A DNA stretch of 64,000 nt, from assembly GCA_963703045.1 (NCBI GenBank), contig OY969782.1, positions 868,001-932,000 of the forward strand, in the 5' to 3' direction. How positions within the stretch are numbered: position 1 is the stretch's first letter; the number at the start of each line of letters is the position of its first letter. The notes beneath the pieces are model-generated. The model was given only the letters and a program-made list of their open reading frames with translations. It had not been told where the DNA came from and ran no database searches. Positions 17,366 to 26,326 of this stretch are shown here, in pieces. This stretch comes from Miltoncostaea sp963703045 (GTDB lineage: Bacteria; Actinomycetota; Thermoleophilia; Miltoncostaeales; Miltoncostaeaceae). Made by a program: the position numbers and the translations under genes.

Positions 17366-18279
17366 GCGACGCCATGGCCATCATCCTCACGGCCGGCCTG
17401 ACCGCCACGGCCTGCGCCCTGCTCGGTCCGTTCCTGGTTCTGCGCCGCGTGGCCCTGATGGGCGACGCCGTCAGCCACGCCGTGCTGCCCGGCATCGTGC
17501 TCGCCTTCCTGATCTTCCAGACGCGGGCGCCGCTCGTGGTGGTGCTCGGGGCCGCCGTCTTCGCCGTCATCTGCGTGCTGGCCATCGAGGCCCTCCGCGC
17601 GACCGGCCTCGTGGCGAGCGACGCGGCGATCGGCCTGGTCTTCCCCGCCCTGTTCGCGCTCGGCGTGCTCGGCATCCACCGCTACGCCGACGACATCCAC
17701 CTCGATCTCGACTCGACGATCTACGGCGAGATCGCGTTCGCCCCGTTCCGCACCCTCGAGATCGCCGGGGTGCCGTTCGTGCAGTCGGTCGTGGTGATGA
17801 GCGTCGTCGTGGCCGTCAACCTGCTGATCGTCACCCTGTTCTGGAAGGAGCTCAAGGTCACCAGCTTCGATCCCGAGTTCGCGCGCACGATCCGCGTCTC
17901 GCCCCGCCTGATGTCGCGGCTGCTCCTGATCGCCGTCGCCGTCACCGCCGTGACCGCCTTCGAGTCGGTCGGGGCGATCCTGGTCGTGACCCTGATCATC
18001 GTGCCCGCGGCCGCCGCCTACCTGCTGACCGACCGCCTGGTGGCGATGGTCGCGATCAGCGTGGCGATCGGCTGGGTGAGCGCCCTCACCGGCTACGCCG
18101 GCGCGGTGCGCGTGGACGCCTCCATCGCCGGCGCCATGGGGCTCTCCGCGGCCGCCGTCTTCGCCGTCGCCCTCATGGCCTCGCCGCGGTACGGCCTGAT
18201 CGGGCGGGCGGTGCGCCGCGCGCGGCGCCGTCGGACGATCGCCGGCGCCCTCGCCGGCGCCGAGCCGGGCGCCCTGTGA
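17362..18279 (+). CDS. Mn/Zn ABC importer, second permease
   Basis: A 305-residue membrane protein of the same cluster 9 permease family, without the soluble extension. Key segments are LRRVALMGDAVSHAVLPGIV, VTSFDPEFARTIRV and ESVGAILVVTLIIVPAAAAYLL, with eight or nine predicted helices and a basic cytoplasmic tail. It overlaps the upstream permease as ATGA and the downstream binding-protein gene by one base (TGATG). Two different permeases imply a heterodimeric channel, as in SitCD/TroCD systems. Confidence 0.92.
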   Translation: MSDAMAIILTAGLTATACALLGPFLVLRRVALMGDAVSHAVLPGIVLAFLIFQTRAPLVVVLGAAVFAVICVLAIEALRATGLVASDAAIGLVFPALFALGVLGIHRYADDIHLDLDSTIYGEIAFAPFRTLEIAGVPFVQSVVVMSVVVAVNLLIVTLFWKELKVTSFDPEFARTIRVSPRLMSRLLLIAVAVTAVTAFESVGAILVVTLIIVPAAAAYLLTDRLVAMVAISVAIGWVSALTGYAGAVRVDASIAGAMGLSAAAVFAVALMASPRYGLIGRAVRRARRRRTIAGALAGAEPGAL

Positions 18280-19211
18280 TGCGGAGGGCGCTCGCGCTCC
18301 TCGTCGCCCTGGTCGCCGTCGTGCTGGCGGCCGGGTGCGCCGCCGAGTCGGCCGACACCGGCGACGTGTCGGGGCGCACGATCGAGGTGACGACCACGAC
18401 CAACTTCATCACCGACATCGCCCGTGAGATCGGCGGCGACCGGGTCGAGGTGACCGGGCTGCTCGGACCGGGCGTCAACCCCCACCTCTACAAGGCCAGC
18501 GCGGGCGACGTGCGCGCGCTGCGCGAGGCCGACATCATCTTCTACGGCGGCCTCGAGCTCGAGGGGCGCATGACCGACCTGCTCGACGAGCTGGGCGCGA
18601 CCCGCGCGACCGTGGCGGTCACCCGGGACATCCCCGAGGACCAGCTCCTGCGGCCGAGCGAGTTCGAGGGCAAGTTCGACCCGCACGTCTGGTTCAGCGT
18701 GCCCCTCTGGGAGAGCGCGGTGGGCGCGATGGCCGAGGCGTACGCCGAGCTCGACCCGGCCGGCGCCGAGGGCTACCGCACGCGCGCGGCGGCCCTCCTC
18801 GACGAGATGCGGGCGCTCGACGCCGACGTGCGCGAGATGCTCGCCGACGTCCCCGAGCGCTCGCGCGTGCTCGTGACCTCCCACGACGCCTTCAACTACT
18901 TCGGCCGCGAGTACGGCTTCGACGTCGTCGCGATCCAGGGGGTCTCCACCCAGACCGAGGCGACCACGGCCGACATCGAGCGGGTGGCCGGCATCATCGC
19001 CGACCGCGGGGTCAAGGCGGTCTTCGTCGAGTCGGCCGTCTCGCGCCAGACGATCGACGCGGTCCTGGCCGCGGCCCGGCGCCGCGGCCAGGACGCGCGC
19101 GTGGGCGGCGAGCTGTTCGCCGACGCGGCCGGCGACGAGGGCACGCCCGAGGGCACCTACCTCGGCATGGTGCGCCACAACGCCGAGCTGATCGCCGCGG
19201 GCCTGCGGTAG
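18279..19211 (+). CDS. Mn/Zn-binding lipoprotein of ABC importer
   Basis: Cluster A-I (TroA/PsaA/MntC/ZnuA) solute-binding protein, 310 residues, with a lipoprotein signal ending LAAGC. Expected metal ligands are visible: His in GVNPHLYKAS, His in FDPHVWFS, a Glu in STQTEATT and Asp in ELFADAAG. The glutamate at the third site and the lack of a His-rich loop favour manganese (PsaA/MntC-like) over zinc, but this is inference. It closes the operon; a small GC hairpin follows. Confidence 0.9.
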   Translation: MRRALALLVALVAVVLAAGCAAESADTGDVSGRTIEVTTTTNFITDIAREIGGDRVEVTGLLGPGVNPHLYKASAGDVRALREADIIFYGGLELEGRMTDLLDELGATRATVAVTRDIPEDQLLRPSEFEGKFDPHVWFSVPLWESAVGAMAEAYAELDPAGAEGYRTRAAALLDEMRALDADVREMLADVPERSRVLVTSHDAFNYFGREYGFDVVAIQGVSTQTEATTADIERVAGIIADRGVKAVFVESAVSRQTIDAVLAAARRRGQDARVGGELFADAAGDEGTPEGTYLGMVRHNAELIAAGLR

Positions 19212-19217
19212 GCGGAC

Positions 19218-19230
19218 CGGCGGGGCGCCG
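19218..19230. terminator. Short GC hairpin after metal operon
   Basis: A CGGCG-GGG-CGCCG inverted repeat in the 23 bases between the binding-protein stop and the end of the convergent 52-residue gene. It has no T-tract. A weak candidate for a shared terminator. Confidence 0.3.
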
Positions 19231-19234
19231 CCGC

Positions 19235-19393
19235 TCAGTCCCCGTCGCGCGACGGCGCGACGGGCTCCTCTCCCTCGCACCGCATGCGCAGCGCTCCGCA
19301 GAGCACGAGGCTCAGCAGCGGCACGCCCGTCCCGGCGGGCACGGGCGCGGAGGTGACGGGTCGGTTCGCGTGGTAGGCCGTCTCGGGCGCCAT
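19235..19393 (-). CDS. Small protein of unknown function (52 residues)
   Basis: A short gene with a good ribosome-binding site: GGAGG six bases before the ATG at 19393. The product starts APETAYHANRPV, has a hydrophobic middle containing VPLLSLVLCGALRM, and ends in an acidic tail (EGEEPVAPSRDGD). The hydrophobic stretch is too short and interrupted for a confident membrane helix. It lies between argJ (ending at 19492, same strand) and the convergent metal operon. No family recognised. Confidence 0.5.
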   Translation of the reverse strand: MAPETAYHANRPVTSAPVPAGTGVPLLSLVLCGALRMRCEGEEPVAPSRDGD

Positions 19394-19491
19394 GGGGATC
19401 CTCCATGGGTGGCGTCGCAGGACGGATCCAGTGTGCAGCGCCCCGGCGGGAGGGGGTATCGCCATGCGGCCAAGCCGGGCCACGCCGACGC

Positions 19492-20637
19492 CTACGTGTG
19501 GTACTCCGCGTTGATGGTCACGTAGGAGTGGCCGAGGTCGGAGACCCACAGGCTCGCGCCGGCGTCGCCCCGACCGAGCGCCACCTCGAGGTCGTACTCC
19601 TCGCGGGCCAGCACGGCGGCCGCCCCGGCCGACGAGAACGGCACGCCGTCCACGCTCACCACCGGCTCGTGCATCGCCCCGGCCCGCCCGGCCAGCGCCT
19701 GACCGACCGACTGCGAGACCCGCCCCCAGTTGGGATCGCGCCCGTTGATCGCGGTCTTCACGAGGGCCGACTCCCCCACCGCGCGTGCGACCGCCCGGGC
19801 CTCGTCGTCGTCGGCCGCGCCCCGCACGACGACCCGCACGGCGTGCTCGGCGCCCTCGCCGTCCTTGACCATCTGGATCGCGAGCCAGCGGCAGACCGTC
19901 GCCAGGGCGGCGGCGAACCGGTCGAGGTCGGCTCCGGCCAGGGGCGGGGCGCCCGACGAGGACATCACGAGCAGCGTGTCGGAGGGGCTCATCTGGGCGT
20001 CGACGCTGATGCGGTTGAACGAGGCCCGTGCCGCCGCGGCGACCATCCGCTGCAGCGCCGGCGGCTCGACGTTGGCGTCGGTGGTGACGTAGGCGAGCAT
20101 CGTCGCCATGTCCGGGCGGATCATCCCCGCCCCCTTGGCGGCCACCCCGATGGACACCTCGCCGACCGAGAGGGCGAGCCGGAACGCGCCGGTCTTGGGC
20201 GCCCGGTCGGTCGTGCAGATGGCCTGGGCGAAGTGGTCGCCGCCGGCGGGCCCGAGCGTCTCGGCCGCCGCGGTGATGCCGGCGCCGACGCGGCCGAGGT
20301 CGATGCGGTCGCCGATCGTCCCGGTGCTGCACACGGCCACCTCCGCGGCCGTGACGCCGAGCACGGCGGCCGCGCGGCCGGCCATCGCCTGCGCGTCGGC
20401 CAGCCCGGGCGAGCCCGTGGCGGCGTTGGCGGTGCCGGCGTTGACCACGACCGCCCGCAGGCGCGAGCGATCGAGCGAGCGGTTCCGCAGGACCGGGGCG
20501 GAGGGCAGCGCGCTCGCGGTGTCAACGTAGCCCGACGAGACCGGGCCGAGAGCGAAGAGGATGCCGAGGTCCAGGGCGCCGGACGGCTTGAGGCCGCAGG
20601 CGATCCCGGAGGCCACGAACCCGGACGGGCTCGTCAC
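19492..20637 (-). CDS. argJ: Bifunctional glutamate N-acetyltransferase / amino-acid acetyltransferase
   Basis: Makes N-acetylglutamate and recycles the acetyl group from N-acetylornithine. The 381 residues include AVVVNAGTANAATG, AVCSTGTIGDRI and KGAGMIRPDMATMLAYVTTDA; the threonine in MATML is the self-cleavage nucleophile that yields two subunits. The C-terminus carries the family end DLGHSYVTINAEYHT. The only canonical start is GTG 20637, directly before TSPSGFVASGI. The in-frame sequence further upstream (LEAPDGLTPLPDG) looks coding-like but lacks a start. argC ends 74 bases upstream. Confidence 0.93.
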   Translation of the reverse strand: MTSPSGFVASGIACGLKPSGALDLGILFALGPVSSGYVDTASALPSAPVLRNRSLDRSRLRAVVVNAGTANAATGSPGLADAQAMAGRAAAVLGVTAAEVAVCSTGTIGDRIDLGRVGAGITAAAETLGPAGGDHFAQAICTTDRAPKTGAFRLALSVGEVSIGVAAKGAGMIRPDMATMLAYVTTDANVEPPALQRMVAAAARASFNRISVDAQMSPSDTLLVMSSSGAPPLAGADLDRFAAALATVCRWLAIQMVKDGEGAEHAVRVVVRGAADDDEARAVARAVGESALVKTAINGRDPNWGRVSQSVGQALAGRAGAMHEPVVSVDGVPFSSAGAAAVLAREEYDLEVALGRGDAGASLWVSDLGHSYVTINAEYHT

Positions 20638-20711
20638 CGACCCGTCGGGCAGCGGCGTGAGGCCGTCGGGCGCCTCCAGCCAGTCGTCGCGCAGAACCGG
20701 GGGGAAGGAGG

Positions 20712-21698
20712 TCAGAGCAATCCCTCGGTCTCGGGGCGGCCGGCCATCAGGTTGAGGTTCTGGACCGCCTGCCCGGCGGCGCCCTTGCCGATGTTGTCGA
20801 TCACGCCGAAGGCGGTCACGCGGCCGTCGCGCGGATCGGCGACCGGGTGCACCTGGGCGTAGTTGGTCCGCTGCACGGCGCGCATGCCGGGCGGCGACTC
20901 GACGACCTCGACGAAGGGGTGCCCGGCGTAGTAGGCGCGATAGGCGTCGAGCAGATCGTCGGGGTGGGGCGCGCCGTCGAGCAGGCGGGCGTAGCAGGTG
21001 GAGAGCAGGCCGCGGTCGACCGGCACCAGATGGGGCGTGAAGGTCACGCGCACGCCGAGCTCCTGCTCGATCTCGGGGGTGTGGCGGTGCGTGTAGACCT
21101 TGTAGGGGCTGACGTTGTCGGCCGCGCGCGAGTAGTGCACCGCGTCGGTCGGCGTGCGGCCGGCGCCGCTCACCCCGCTCTTGGCGTCGATCACCACGTC
21201 GGCGATGACGCCGGCCAGCGGCAGCAGGGCCAGCAGGCTCGCCTCGGGGAAGCAGCCCGGGTTGGCCACCACGCGTGCGCCCCGGATGGCCTCGCGGTGG
21301 AGCTCGGGCAGCCCGTAGACCGCCTCGCCGAGCAGGTCGGGACGCGGGTGCACGAACCCGTAGACGGCCGGGTACAGGGCCGCGTCGTGCAGCCGGTGGT
21401 CGGCCGACACGTCGAGCACCCGCGCACCCCGGTCGACCAGCGCGCTCACGAGCGCCGCGGCCTCGGCGTGCGGATAGGCCACCGCCACCAGGTCGCCGGC
21501 GGCCACCGAGGCGACGTCCGGCGTCTCGAGCACCCGGCGGACGCGGTACTCGGGGGCCACCTCGACGAGCTCCCGCCCGGCGTCGCCGCGCGCCGTGATC
21601 ACGCCGAGCTCGAAGTGCGGGTGGCGGTCGATCAGGGCCGCGAGCTGGGCACCGGCGAAGCCGGCGGCACCGAACACGTGGACCGTCGCGGCGGCCAT
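20712..21698 (-). CDS. argC: N-acetyl-gamma-glutamyl-phosphate reductase
   Basis: NADPH-dependent reduction of N-acetylglutamyl phosphate in arginine synthesis. The 328 residues begin with a Rossmann fold (HVFGAAGFAGAQLAAL) and contain the catalytic cysteine in VVANPGCFPEASLLALLPL, then KSGVSGAGR and FTPHLVPVDRGLL. The ATG at 21698 overlaps the pheT stop by one base (TGATG), so arginine genes are translationally tied to the phenylalanyl-tRNA synthetase genes. argJ follows downstream. Confidence 0.96.
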   Translation of the reverse strand: MAAATVHVFGAAGFAGAQLAALIDRHPHFELGVITARGDAGRELVEVAPEYRVRRVLETPDVASVAAGDLVAVAYPHAEAAALVSALVDRGARVLDVSADHRLHDAALYPAVYGFVHPRPDLLGEAVYGLPELHREAIRGARVVANPGCFPEASLLALLPLAGVIADVVIDAKSGVSGAGRTPTDAVHYSRAADNVSPYKVYTHRHTPEIEQELGVRVTFTPHLVPVDRGLLSTCYARLLDGAPHPDDLLDAYRAYYAGHPFVEVVESPPGMRAVQRTNYAQVHPVADPRDGRVTAFGVIDNIGKGAAGQAVQNLNLMAGRPETEGLL

Positions 21699-24118
21699 CA
21701 GCCCCTCCGCCGCGCGCCGCGCCCGGCGAGCGCGGTCCGCACCCGACCGACGGCCTCCTCGATCTCCTCGTCGGTGAGGGTGCGCCCGGGGTCGGCGAGA
21801 TGCAGGCGCAGGGCCAGGCCGACGTGGCCCTCCTCCACCTGCTCGCCGGCGTACCTGTCGAAGACGGTCACCTCCCGCACGAGCGGGGCCCCGGCGTCGG
21901 CCGCCGCGGCGACCAGGTCCGCGGCCGGCACACCGTCGGCGACGACCAGCGCGATGTCGCGCGTGGACACGGGCACCGTGAGCAGGTCCTCGTAGCGCGG
22001 CGGGCCCGCGGCCGCGGCCAGCAGCGCCGCCAGGTCGAGCACGACCGCCGCCACCGGCCCGGCGACGTCGAACGCCCGCAGCACCAGCGGGTGCACCTCG
22101 GCCGCCCAGCCCACCGGGCCGCCCCCGGCGACCAGGCGCGCCTGTCGGACGGGGTGGAAGTACGGAGCGTCGTTCGGCTCGACCCGCGGCTGCACGCCGG
22201 CCGCGCGGGCCAGCGCGGTCGCCAGGCCGGTGGCGGCGTGGACGTCGGCCGGGCGGGGCGCGGCGCGCCACCCCTCGGCCCCGACGCGGCCGAACCGCAC
22301 GGCGGCGAGCCAGGTGCGCTCGTCGGCGAGCCCGTCCTCGCGCGGCCCGTACGTGCGCCCCACCTCGAACAGGCCGCCGTCGACGCGCTGGTGGGCCTGG
22401 TTGCGCGCCACGGCGCGCAGCAGCCCGGGCAGCATCGAGCGGCGCATGACGGCCATCTCGGCGCTCATCGGGTGATCCATCCGCACGAGCCGCCGGCGCG
22501 GATCGTCCGGCGCCAGCCGCAGCGCATCGACGTCGGCCTCGGGCACCTGGCGATAGGTGATCGCCTCGGACAGGCCGAGGTCGGCCGCGTAGCGGCTCAG
22601 TCGCCGCTCGAGCGCCTGGGCGGGCGTCAGGCGACCCCGGCCGACCACGCGCGGCAGCTCGGCCGGGATGTCGGCGAGGCCGCGGATGCGACCGACCTCC
22701 TCGATGAGGTCGATCTCGCGCGTGAGGTCGGCGGCCCGCTCGAAGGGGATCGTCGCCGTCAGCTCGTCGGCCCCGCCCTCCACCTCGACGCCGAGCCGGG
22801 TGAGGATGGCCGCGGACTCCTCGGCCGGCACCTGCACGCCGAGGACGCGGGGGACCCGCGCGTGGCGCATGGTGACCGGCAGCGGCGGGGGCTCGGGCTC
22901 GAGCGCGTCGAGCGTGCCCGGCACCATCCGCCCGCCGCACAGCTCCACCAGCATGCGGCTGGCGATCGACATCGCCCGCGGCGGCAGCGCCCGCGGCAGA
23001 CCCTTCTCGAAGCGCCCGCTCGACTCGGTGCGCAGGCCGAGGGCGAGCGACGTGTCGAGGATGGTCGGCCCGTCGAACGACGCCGCCTCCAGCAGCACCC
23101 GGGTGGTGCCCTCCCCCACCTCGGCGAACTCGGCTCCGAAGATGCCCGCGATGACGGCGGGCTGCTCGGCGTCGCAGATCGCGAGCATCGACGCGTCGAG
23201 GACGCGCGTCTGTCCGTCGAGCGTCGTGATGGTCTCTCCGTCCCCCGCGCGCCGCACCACGATCGTGCCGCCGGCCACGCGGTCGAGGTCGAAGGCGTGG
23301 AGGGGCTGGCCGGTGAGCAGCATCACGTAGTTGGTCACGTCGACCACGTTCGAGATGGCGCGCATCCCCGCGGCCTCCAGGCGCGCCCGCAGCCACGCCG
23401 GGGACGGCCCGACGACGACATCGGTGAACACGCGCGCCATGTAGCGGGGGCAGAGGTCGGGGGCGCGCACGTCGAGGGCGGCGTGGTCGGCCACCTCGCC
23501 CGCGCCCTCGGCGGGGGGGTCGGACTCGTCGAGCGGGGCGAGCGGCGCGCCGGTGACGGCGTGCACCTCCCGGGCGACCCCGTAGACCGCAAGGCAGTCG
23601 GGCCGGTTCGAGGTGATCTCCAGCTCGAGGACGGTGTCGCCGAGCGCCAGCACGTCGGCGAGCGGGGTTCCCGGGGCGGGTCCGTCGGGCAGCTCCATGA
23701 TCCCGGAGTGGTCGTCCCCGAGGCCGAGCTCGCGGGCGGAGAGGATCATCCCGCGACTCTCCACGCCGCGCAGCTTCGCCACGCCGAGGGGCTTCTCGGC
23801 CCCCGGCAGCAGGGCGCCGGGCAGCGCCACCGCGACGGTCAGCCCGGCGGCCACGTTCGGCGCGCCGCAGACGATGCCGGCGGGCGCGTCGCCGCCGAGG
23901 TCGACCGAGCAGACGCGCAGGCGGTCGGCGTTCGGGTGCTGCTCGGCCGAGACCACGCGCCCGACGCGGAAGTGCTCGAGGTTGCCGCCGGCGGCGGGGA
24001 CCCCCAGCACGTGCACCTCCTCGACCAGCGTCCCGCTCCCCGAGAGCCGCCGCGCGAGGTCCTCCGGAGCCAGGCCGGGATCGACGTGGTCCGCGAGCCA
24101 GCTCAGCGGCACCCTCAC
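21698..24118 (-). CDS. pheT: Phenylalanine-tRNA ligase beta subunit
   Basis: Large subunit of the alpha2-beta2 phenylalanyl-tRNA synthetase, 806 residues, the normal length. Domains in order: an N-terminal tRNA-binding EMAP-like module (FRVGRVVSAEQHPNADRLRVC), the B3/B4 editing region (SNRPDCLAVYGVAREV, NVVDVTNYVML), B5, a catalytic-like core (GLFEVGRTYG) and the C-terminal anticodon-binding domain (VSTRDIALVVAD). A GTG start at 24118 overlaps the pheS stop as GTGA. The frame continues upstream but only as shadow of pheS. Confidence 0.97.
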   Translation of the reverse strand: MRVPLSWLADHVDPGLAPEDLARRLSGSGTLVEEVHVLGVPAAGGNLEHFRVGRVVSAEQHPNADRLRVCSVDLGGDAPAGIVCGAPNVAAGLTVAVALPGALLPGAEKPLGVAKLRGVESRGMILSARELGLGDDHSGIMELPDGPAPGTPLADVLALGDTVLELEITSNRPDCLAVYGVAREVHAVTGAPLAPLDESDPPAEGAGEVADHAALDVRAPDLCPRYMARVFTDVVVGPSPAWLRARLEAAGMRAISNVVDVTNYVMLLTGQPLHAFDLDRVAGGTIVVRRAGDGETITTLDGQTRVLDASMLAICDAEQPAVIAGIFGAEFAEVGEGTTRVLLEAASFDGPTILDTSLALGLRTESSGRFEKGLPRALPPRAMSIASRMLVELCGGRMVPGTLDALEPEPPPLPVTMRHARVPRVLGVQVPAEESAAILTRLGVEVEGGADELTATIPFERAADLTREIDLIEEVGRIRGLADIPAELPRVVGRGRLTPAQALERRLSRYAADLGLSEAITYRQVPEADVDALRLAPDDPRRRLVRMDHPMSAEMAVMRRSMLPGLLRAVARNQAHQRVDGGLFEVGRTYGPREDGLADERTWLAAVRFGRVGAEGWRAAPRPADVHAATGLATALARAAGVQPRVEPNDAPYFHPVRQARLVAGGGPVGWAAEVHPLVLRAFDVAGPVAAVVLDLAALLAAAAGPPRYEDLLTVPVSTRDIALVVADGVPAADLVAAAADAGAPLVREVTVFDRYAGEQVEEGHVGLALRLHLADPGRTLTDEEIEEAVGRVRTALAGRGARRRG

Positions 24119-25125
24119 GCGAACTGCTCCAGGAAGCGCAGGTCGTTCTCGAAGAAGAGGCGCAGGTCGGGCACGCCGAACCGGATCATCGCGATGCGGT
24201 CGAGCCCGCACCCGAAGGCGAAGCCGGTGTAGCGCTCCGAGTCGATGCCCGCGTGGCCGAGCACGTTCGGGTCGACCATCCCGGCCCCGGCGAGCTCCAG
24301 CCATCCCGGACGGCCGTTCTTGTCGGTGTAGGAGACCTGCACGTTGACCGACGGCTCGGTGAAGGGGAAGAAGTGGGGCTGCAGCAGGATCTCCCGCTCG
24401 GAGCCGAGCAGCTCGCGGAAGAAGTGGAGCATCGTGCCCTTGAGGTGGGCCAGGGTGAGCCCCTCGTCGATCGCCAGGCCCTCCATCTGGTGGAACATCG
24501 GGCTGTGGGTGGCGTCGATGTCGTCGCGGCGGTAGACGGTGCCCGGGGCGACCAGGTACATGGGCGGCTGGGCGGCCTGCATCTCGCGCACCTGCACCGG
24601 GGAGGTCTGGGTGCGCAGCAGCCGGTCGGGCCGGCCGTCGACGTAGAAGGTGTCGCTCGCCGAGCGCGACGGGTGGCCGGCCGGCGTGTTGAGCGCAGTG
24701 AACACGTGCCAGTCGGTCTCGACCTCGGGACCGTCGGCGATGCGGTACCCGAGGGCGAGGAGGATGTCCTCCATCTCGCGGCGCACCTGGGTGATCGGGT
24801 GCAGGGCGCCGAGCGGCTGGGGGTCGCCCGGCAGGGTGACGTCGGTCGTGTCCCGCTCGAGCGCCGCCCCGAGCTCCTCGGCCTCGAGCTCGGCCGTGCG
24901 GGCCGCCAGCGCCTCCTCGACGGCCCGTCGCGCGAGGTTGGCGGCCTTGCCGGTGGGACCCCGCTCGGCAGGCGGCAGCCCGCCGATGCCGGCCAGGACG
25001 GTCGCCAGGGGGCTCCTGCGCCCGGTGTGGGCGACACGTGCCGCCTCGAGGTCGGCCAGCGAGCCGGCGGCCCGTACGTCGGCCAGGGCGGCGCTCTGGA
25101 TCTGGTCGAGACCGGGGTCGCTCAT
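24115..25125 (-). CDS. pheS: Phenylalanine-tRNA ligase alpha subunit
   Basis: Catalytic subunit that charges tRNA-Phe. The 336 residues show an N-terminal coiled-coil arm, then class II motif 2 (YRRDDIDATHSPMFHQMEGL) and motif 3 (GFAFGCGLDRIAMIRFGV). The phenylalanine-pocket segment ELAGAGMVDPNVL is present. The ATG at 25125 overlaps the trmH stop as ATGA. No T-box or attenuator is visible upstream; expression probably follows the infC-rplT transcript. Confidence 0.97.
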   Translation of the reverse strand: MSDPGLDQIQSAALADVRAAGSLADLEAARVAHTGRRSPLATVLAGIGGLPPAERGPTGKAANLARRAVEEALAARTAELEAEELGAALERDTTDVTLPGDPQPLGALHPITQVRREMEDILLALGYRIADGPEVETDWHVFTALNTPAGHPSRSASDTFYVDGRPDRLLRTQTSPVQVREMQAAQPPMYLVAPGTVYRRDDIDATHSPMFHQMEGLAIDEGLTLAHLKGTMLHFFRELLGSEREILLQPHFFPFTEPSVNVQVSYTDKNGRPGWLELAGAGMVDPNVLGHAGIDSERYTGFAFGCGLDRIAMIRFGVPDLRLFFENDLRFLEQFA

Positions 25126-25940
25126 CGGCTCGTGAGGCTACCCGAGCGGCCCGCCCGCTGACGCGTGATCTCGGCCATGAGCGCCGCGCCCGCCGCGGAC
25201 ACGTTGAGCGACTCGGCGCCCTCGGCCTGGGGGATGGTCACCCGGATCACCTCGCGGCCGTCCGAGAGGCCCTCGAGAGCCGGGCCGAGGCCCGCCCGCT
25301 CGGCTCCCAGCGCCAGGACGAGGGGCCCGGAGAGGTCGGCCTCCCACGGCGGTACGCCCCCGCGGGGGACCGCCGCGACGACCGCGAAGCCCTCGCGGGT
25401 GGCGAGGTCGCCCGGCGACACGCCCTCGAGCACGGCGACGGCGAAGGTCGAGCCCATCGCCGCGCGGACCGCCCGGGGGTGGAAGGCGTCGGCCGAGCCG
25501 GGCCCGAGGGCCAGCCAGTCCGCGCCGAGGGCGGCGGAGGTGCGCACGAGGGTGCCCACGTTGCCGGGATCGGCCACGCCGGCGAGGTAGACGCCGAGCC
25601 GGGGAGGGAAGGCGACGTCCCGGAACGAGCGCGGCGGCGGCTGCGGAAGGATGGCGATGACCCGCGGCGCCGCGGCCAGGCCGCTCGCCCCGGCCATGAG
25701 CTTGGGGGGCACCAGATACCGCTCCGCGATGCCCGCGGTCGCACGCACCCGCGGGTCGTCGTCGGCGAGGCGCTCGGCGTCGAACAGGACGGCGACGGGA
25801 CGGATGCCGCGCGCGAGCGCGGCATCCACCAGGTCCTCGCCCTCGGCGACGAGCAGCCTGCGCTCGCGCCGGACCTTCTTCGTCTGGAGCGCCCGCGCGA
25901 GCTGCAGCGCGGGATTGCGCGGCGAGCTGGCGAGGCGCAG
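25122..25940 (-). CDS. TrmH/SpoU-family RNA 2'-O-methyltransferase
   Basis: SPOUT methyltransferase that modifies ribose in 23S rRNA or tRNA. The three SpoU motifs are DPGNVGTLVRTSAALGA, LALGAERAGLGP and IPQAEGAESLNVSAAGA. The first canonical start, GTG 25829, would remove most of the conserved N-terminal substrate-binding segment (SSPRNPALQLARAL, LLVAEGEDLVDA). That segment is in frame back to CTG 25940, which I take as the likely start; no ATG, GTG or TTG occurs in frame after the rplT stop. It overlaps pheS as ATGA. Confidence 0.82.
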   Translation of the reverse strand: MRLASSPRNPALQLARALQTKKVRRERRLLVAEGEDLVDAALARGIRPVAVLFDAERLADDDPRVRATAGIAERYLVPPKLMAGASGLAAAPRVIAILPQPPPRSFRDVAFPPRLGVYLAGVADPGNVGTLVRTSAALGADWLALGPGSADAFHPRAVRAAMGSTFAVAVLEGVSPGDLATREGFAVVAAVPRGGVPPWEADLSGPLVLALGAERAGLGPALEGLSDGREVIRVTIPQAEGAESLNVSAAGAALMAEITRQRAGRSGSLTSR

Positions 25941-25947
25941 GTGCCGA

Positions 25948-26322
25948 TCAGGCGTTGACCGGCACGCTCTCTCGGGCGGCGCGGGCGCGGACGCACAGGG
26001 CGGCGAACGACGCGGGCTCGTGGGTCGCCAGCTCGGCGAGGATCTTGCGATCGAGCTCGATGCCGGCGACCTTCAGGCCGTGGATGAACTGCCCGTAGGT
26101 GAGCCCGTTCTCACGCGCGGCGGCGTTGATGCGGGCGATCCAGAGGCGGCGGAAGTCGCGCTTGCGCACACGGCGGTCGCGATAGGCGTAGCGCAGCGAG
26201 CGCTGCACCTGCTCCTTCGCGCGCTTGTACGACGAGTGCTTGGTCCCCCAGTACCCGCTGGCCTGGCCGAGGACCTTGCGGCGCTTCTTGCGCGCGCCGA
26301 CCGAACGCTTCACACGTGCCAT
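25948..26322 (-). CDS. rplT: Ribosomal protein bL20
   Basis: A 124-residue 50S protein that binds 23S rRNA early in assembly and in many bacteria represses its own operon. It shows the typical ARVKRSVGARKKRRKVL start, GYWGTKHSSYKRAKEQV and WIARINAAARENGLTYGQFI. It follows rpmI after four bases in the conserved infC-rpmI-rplT order. Confidence 0.98.
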   Translation of the reverse strand: MARVKRSVGARKKRRKVLGQASGYWGTKHSSYKRAKEQVQRSLRYAYRDRRVRKRDFRRLWIARINAAARENGLTYGQFIHGLKVAGIELDRKILAELATHEPASFAALCVRARAARESVPVNA

Positions 26323-26326
26323 CGGA

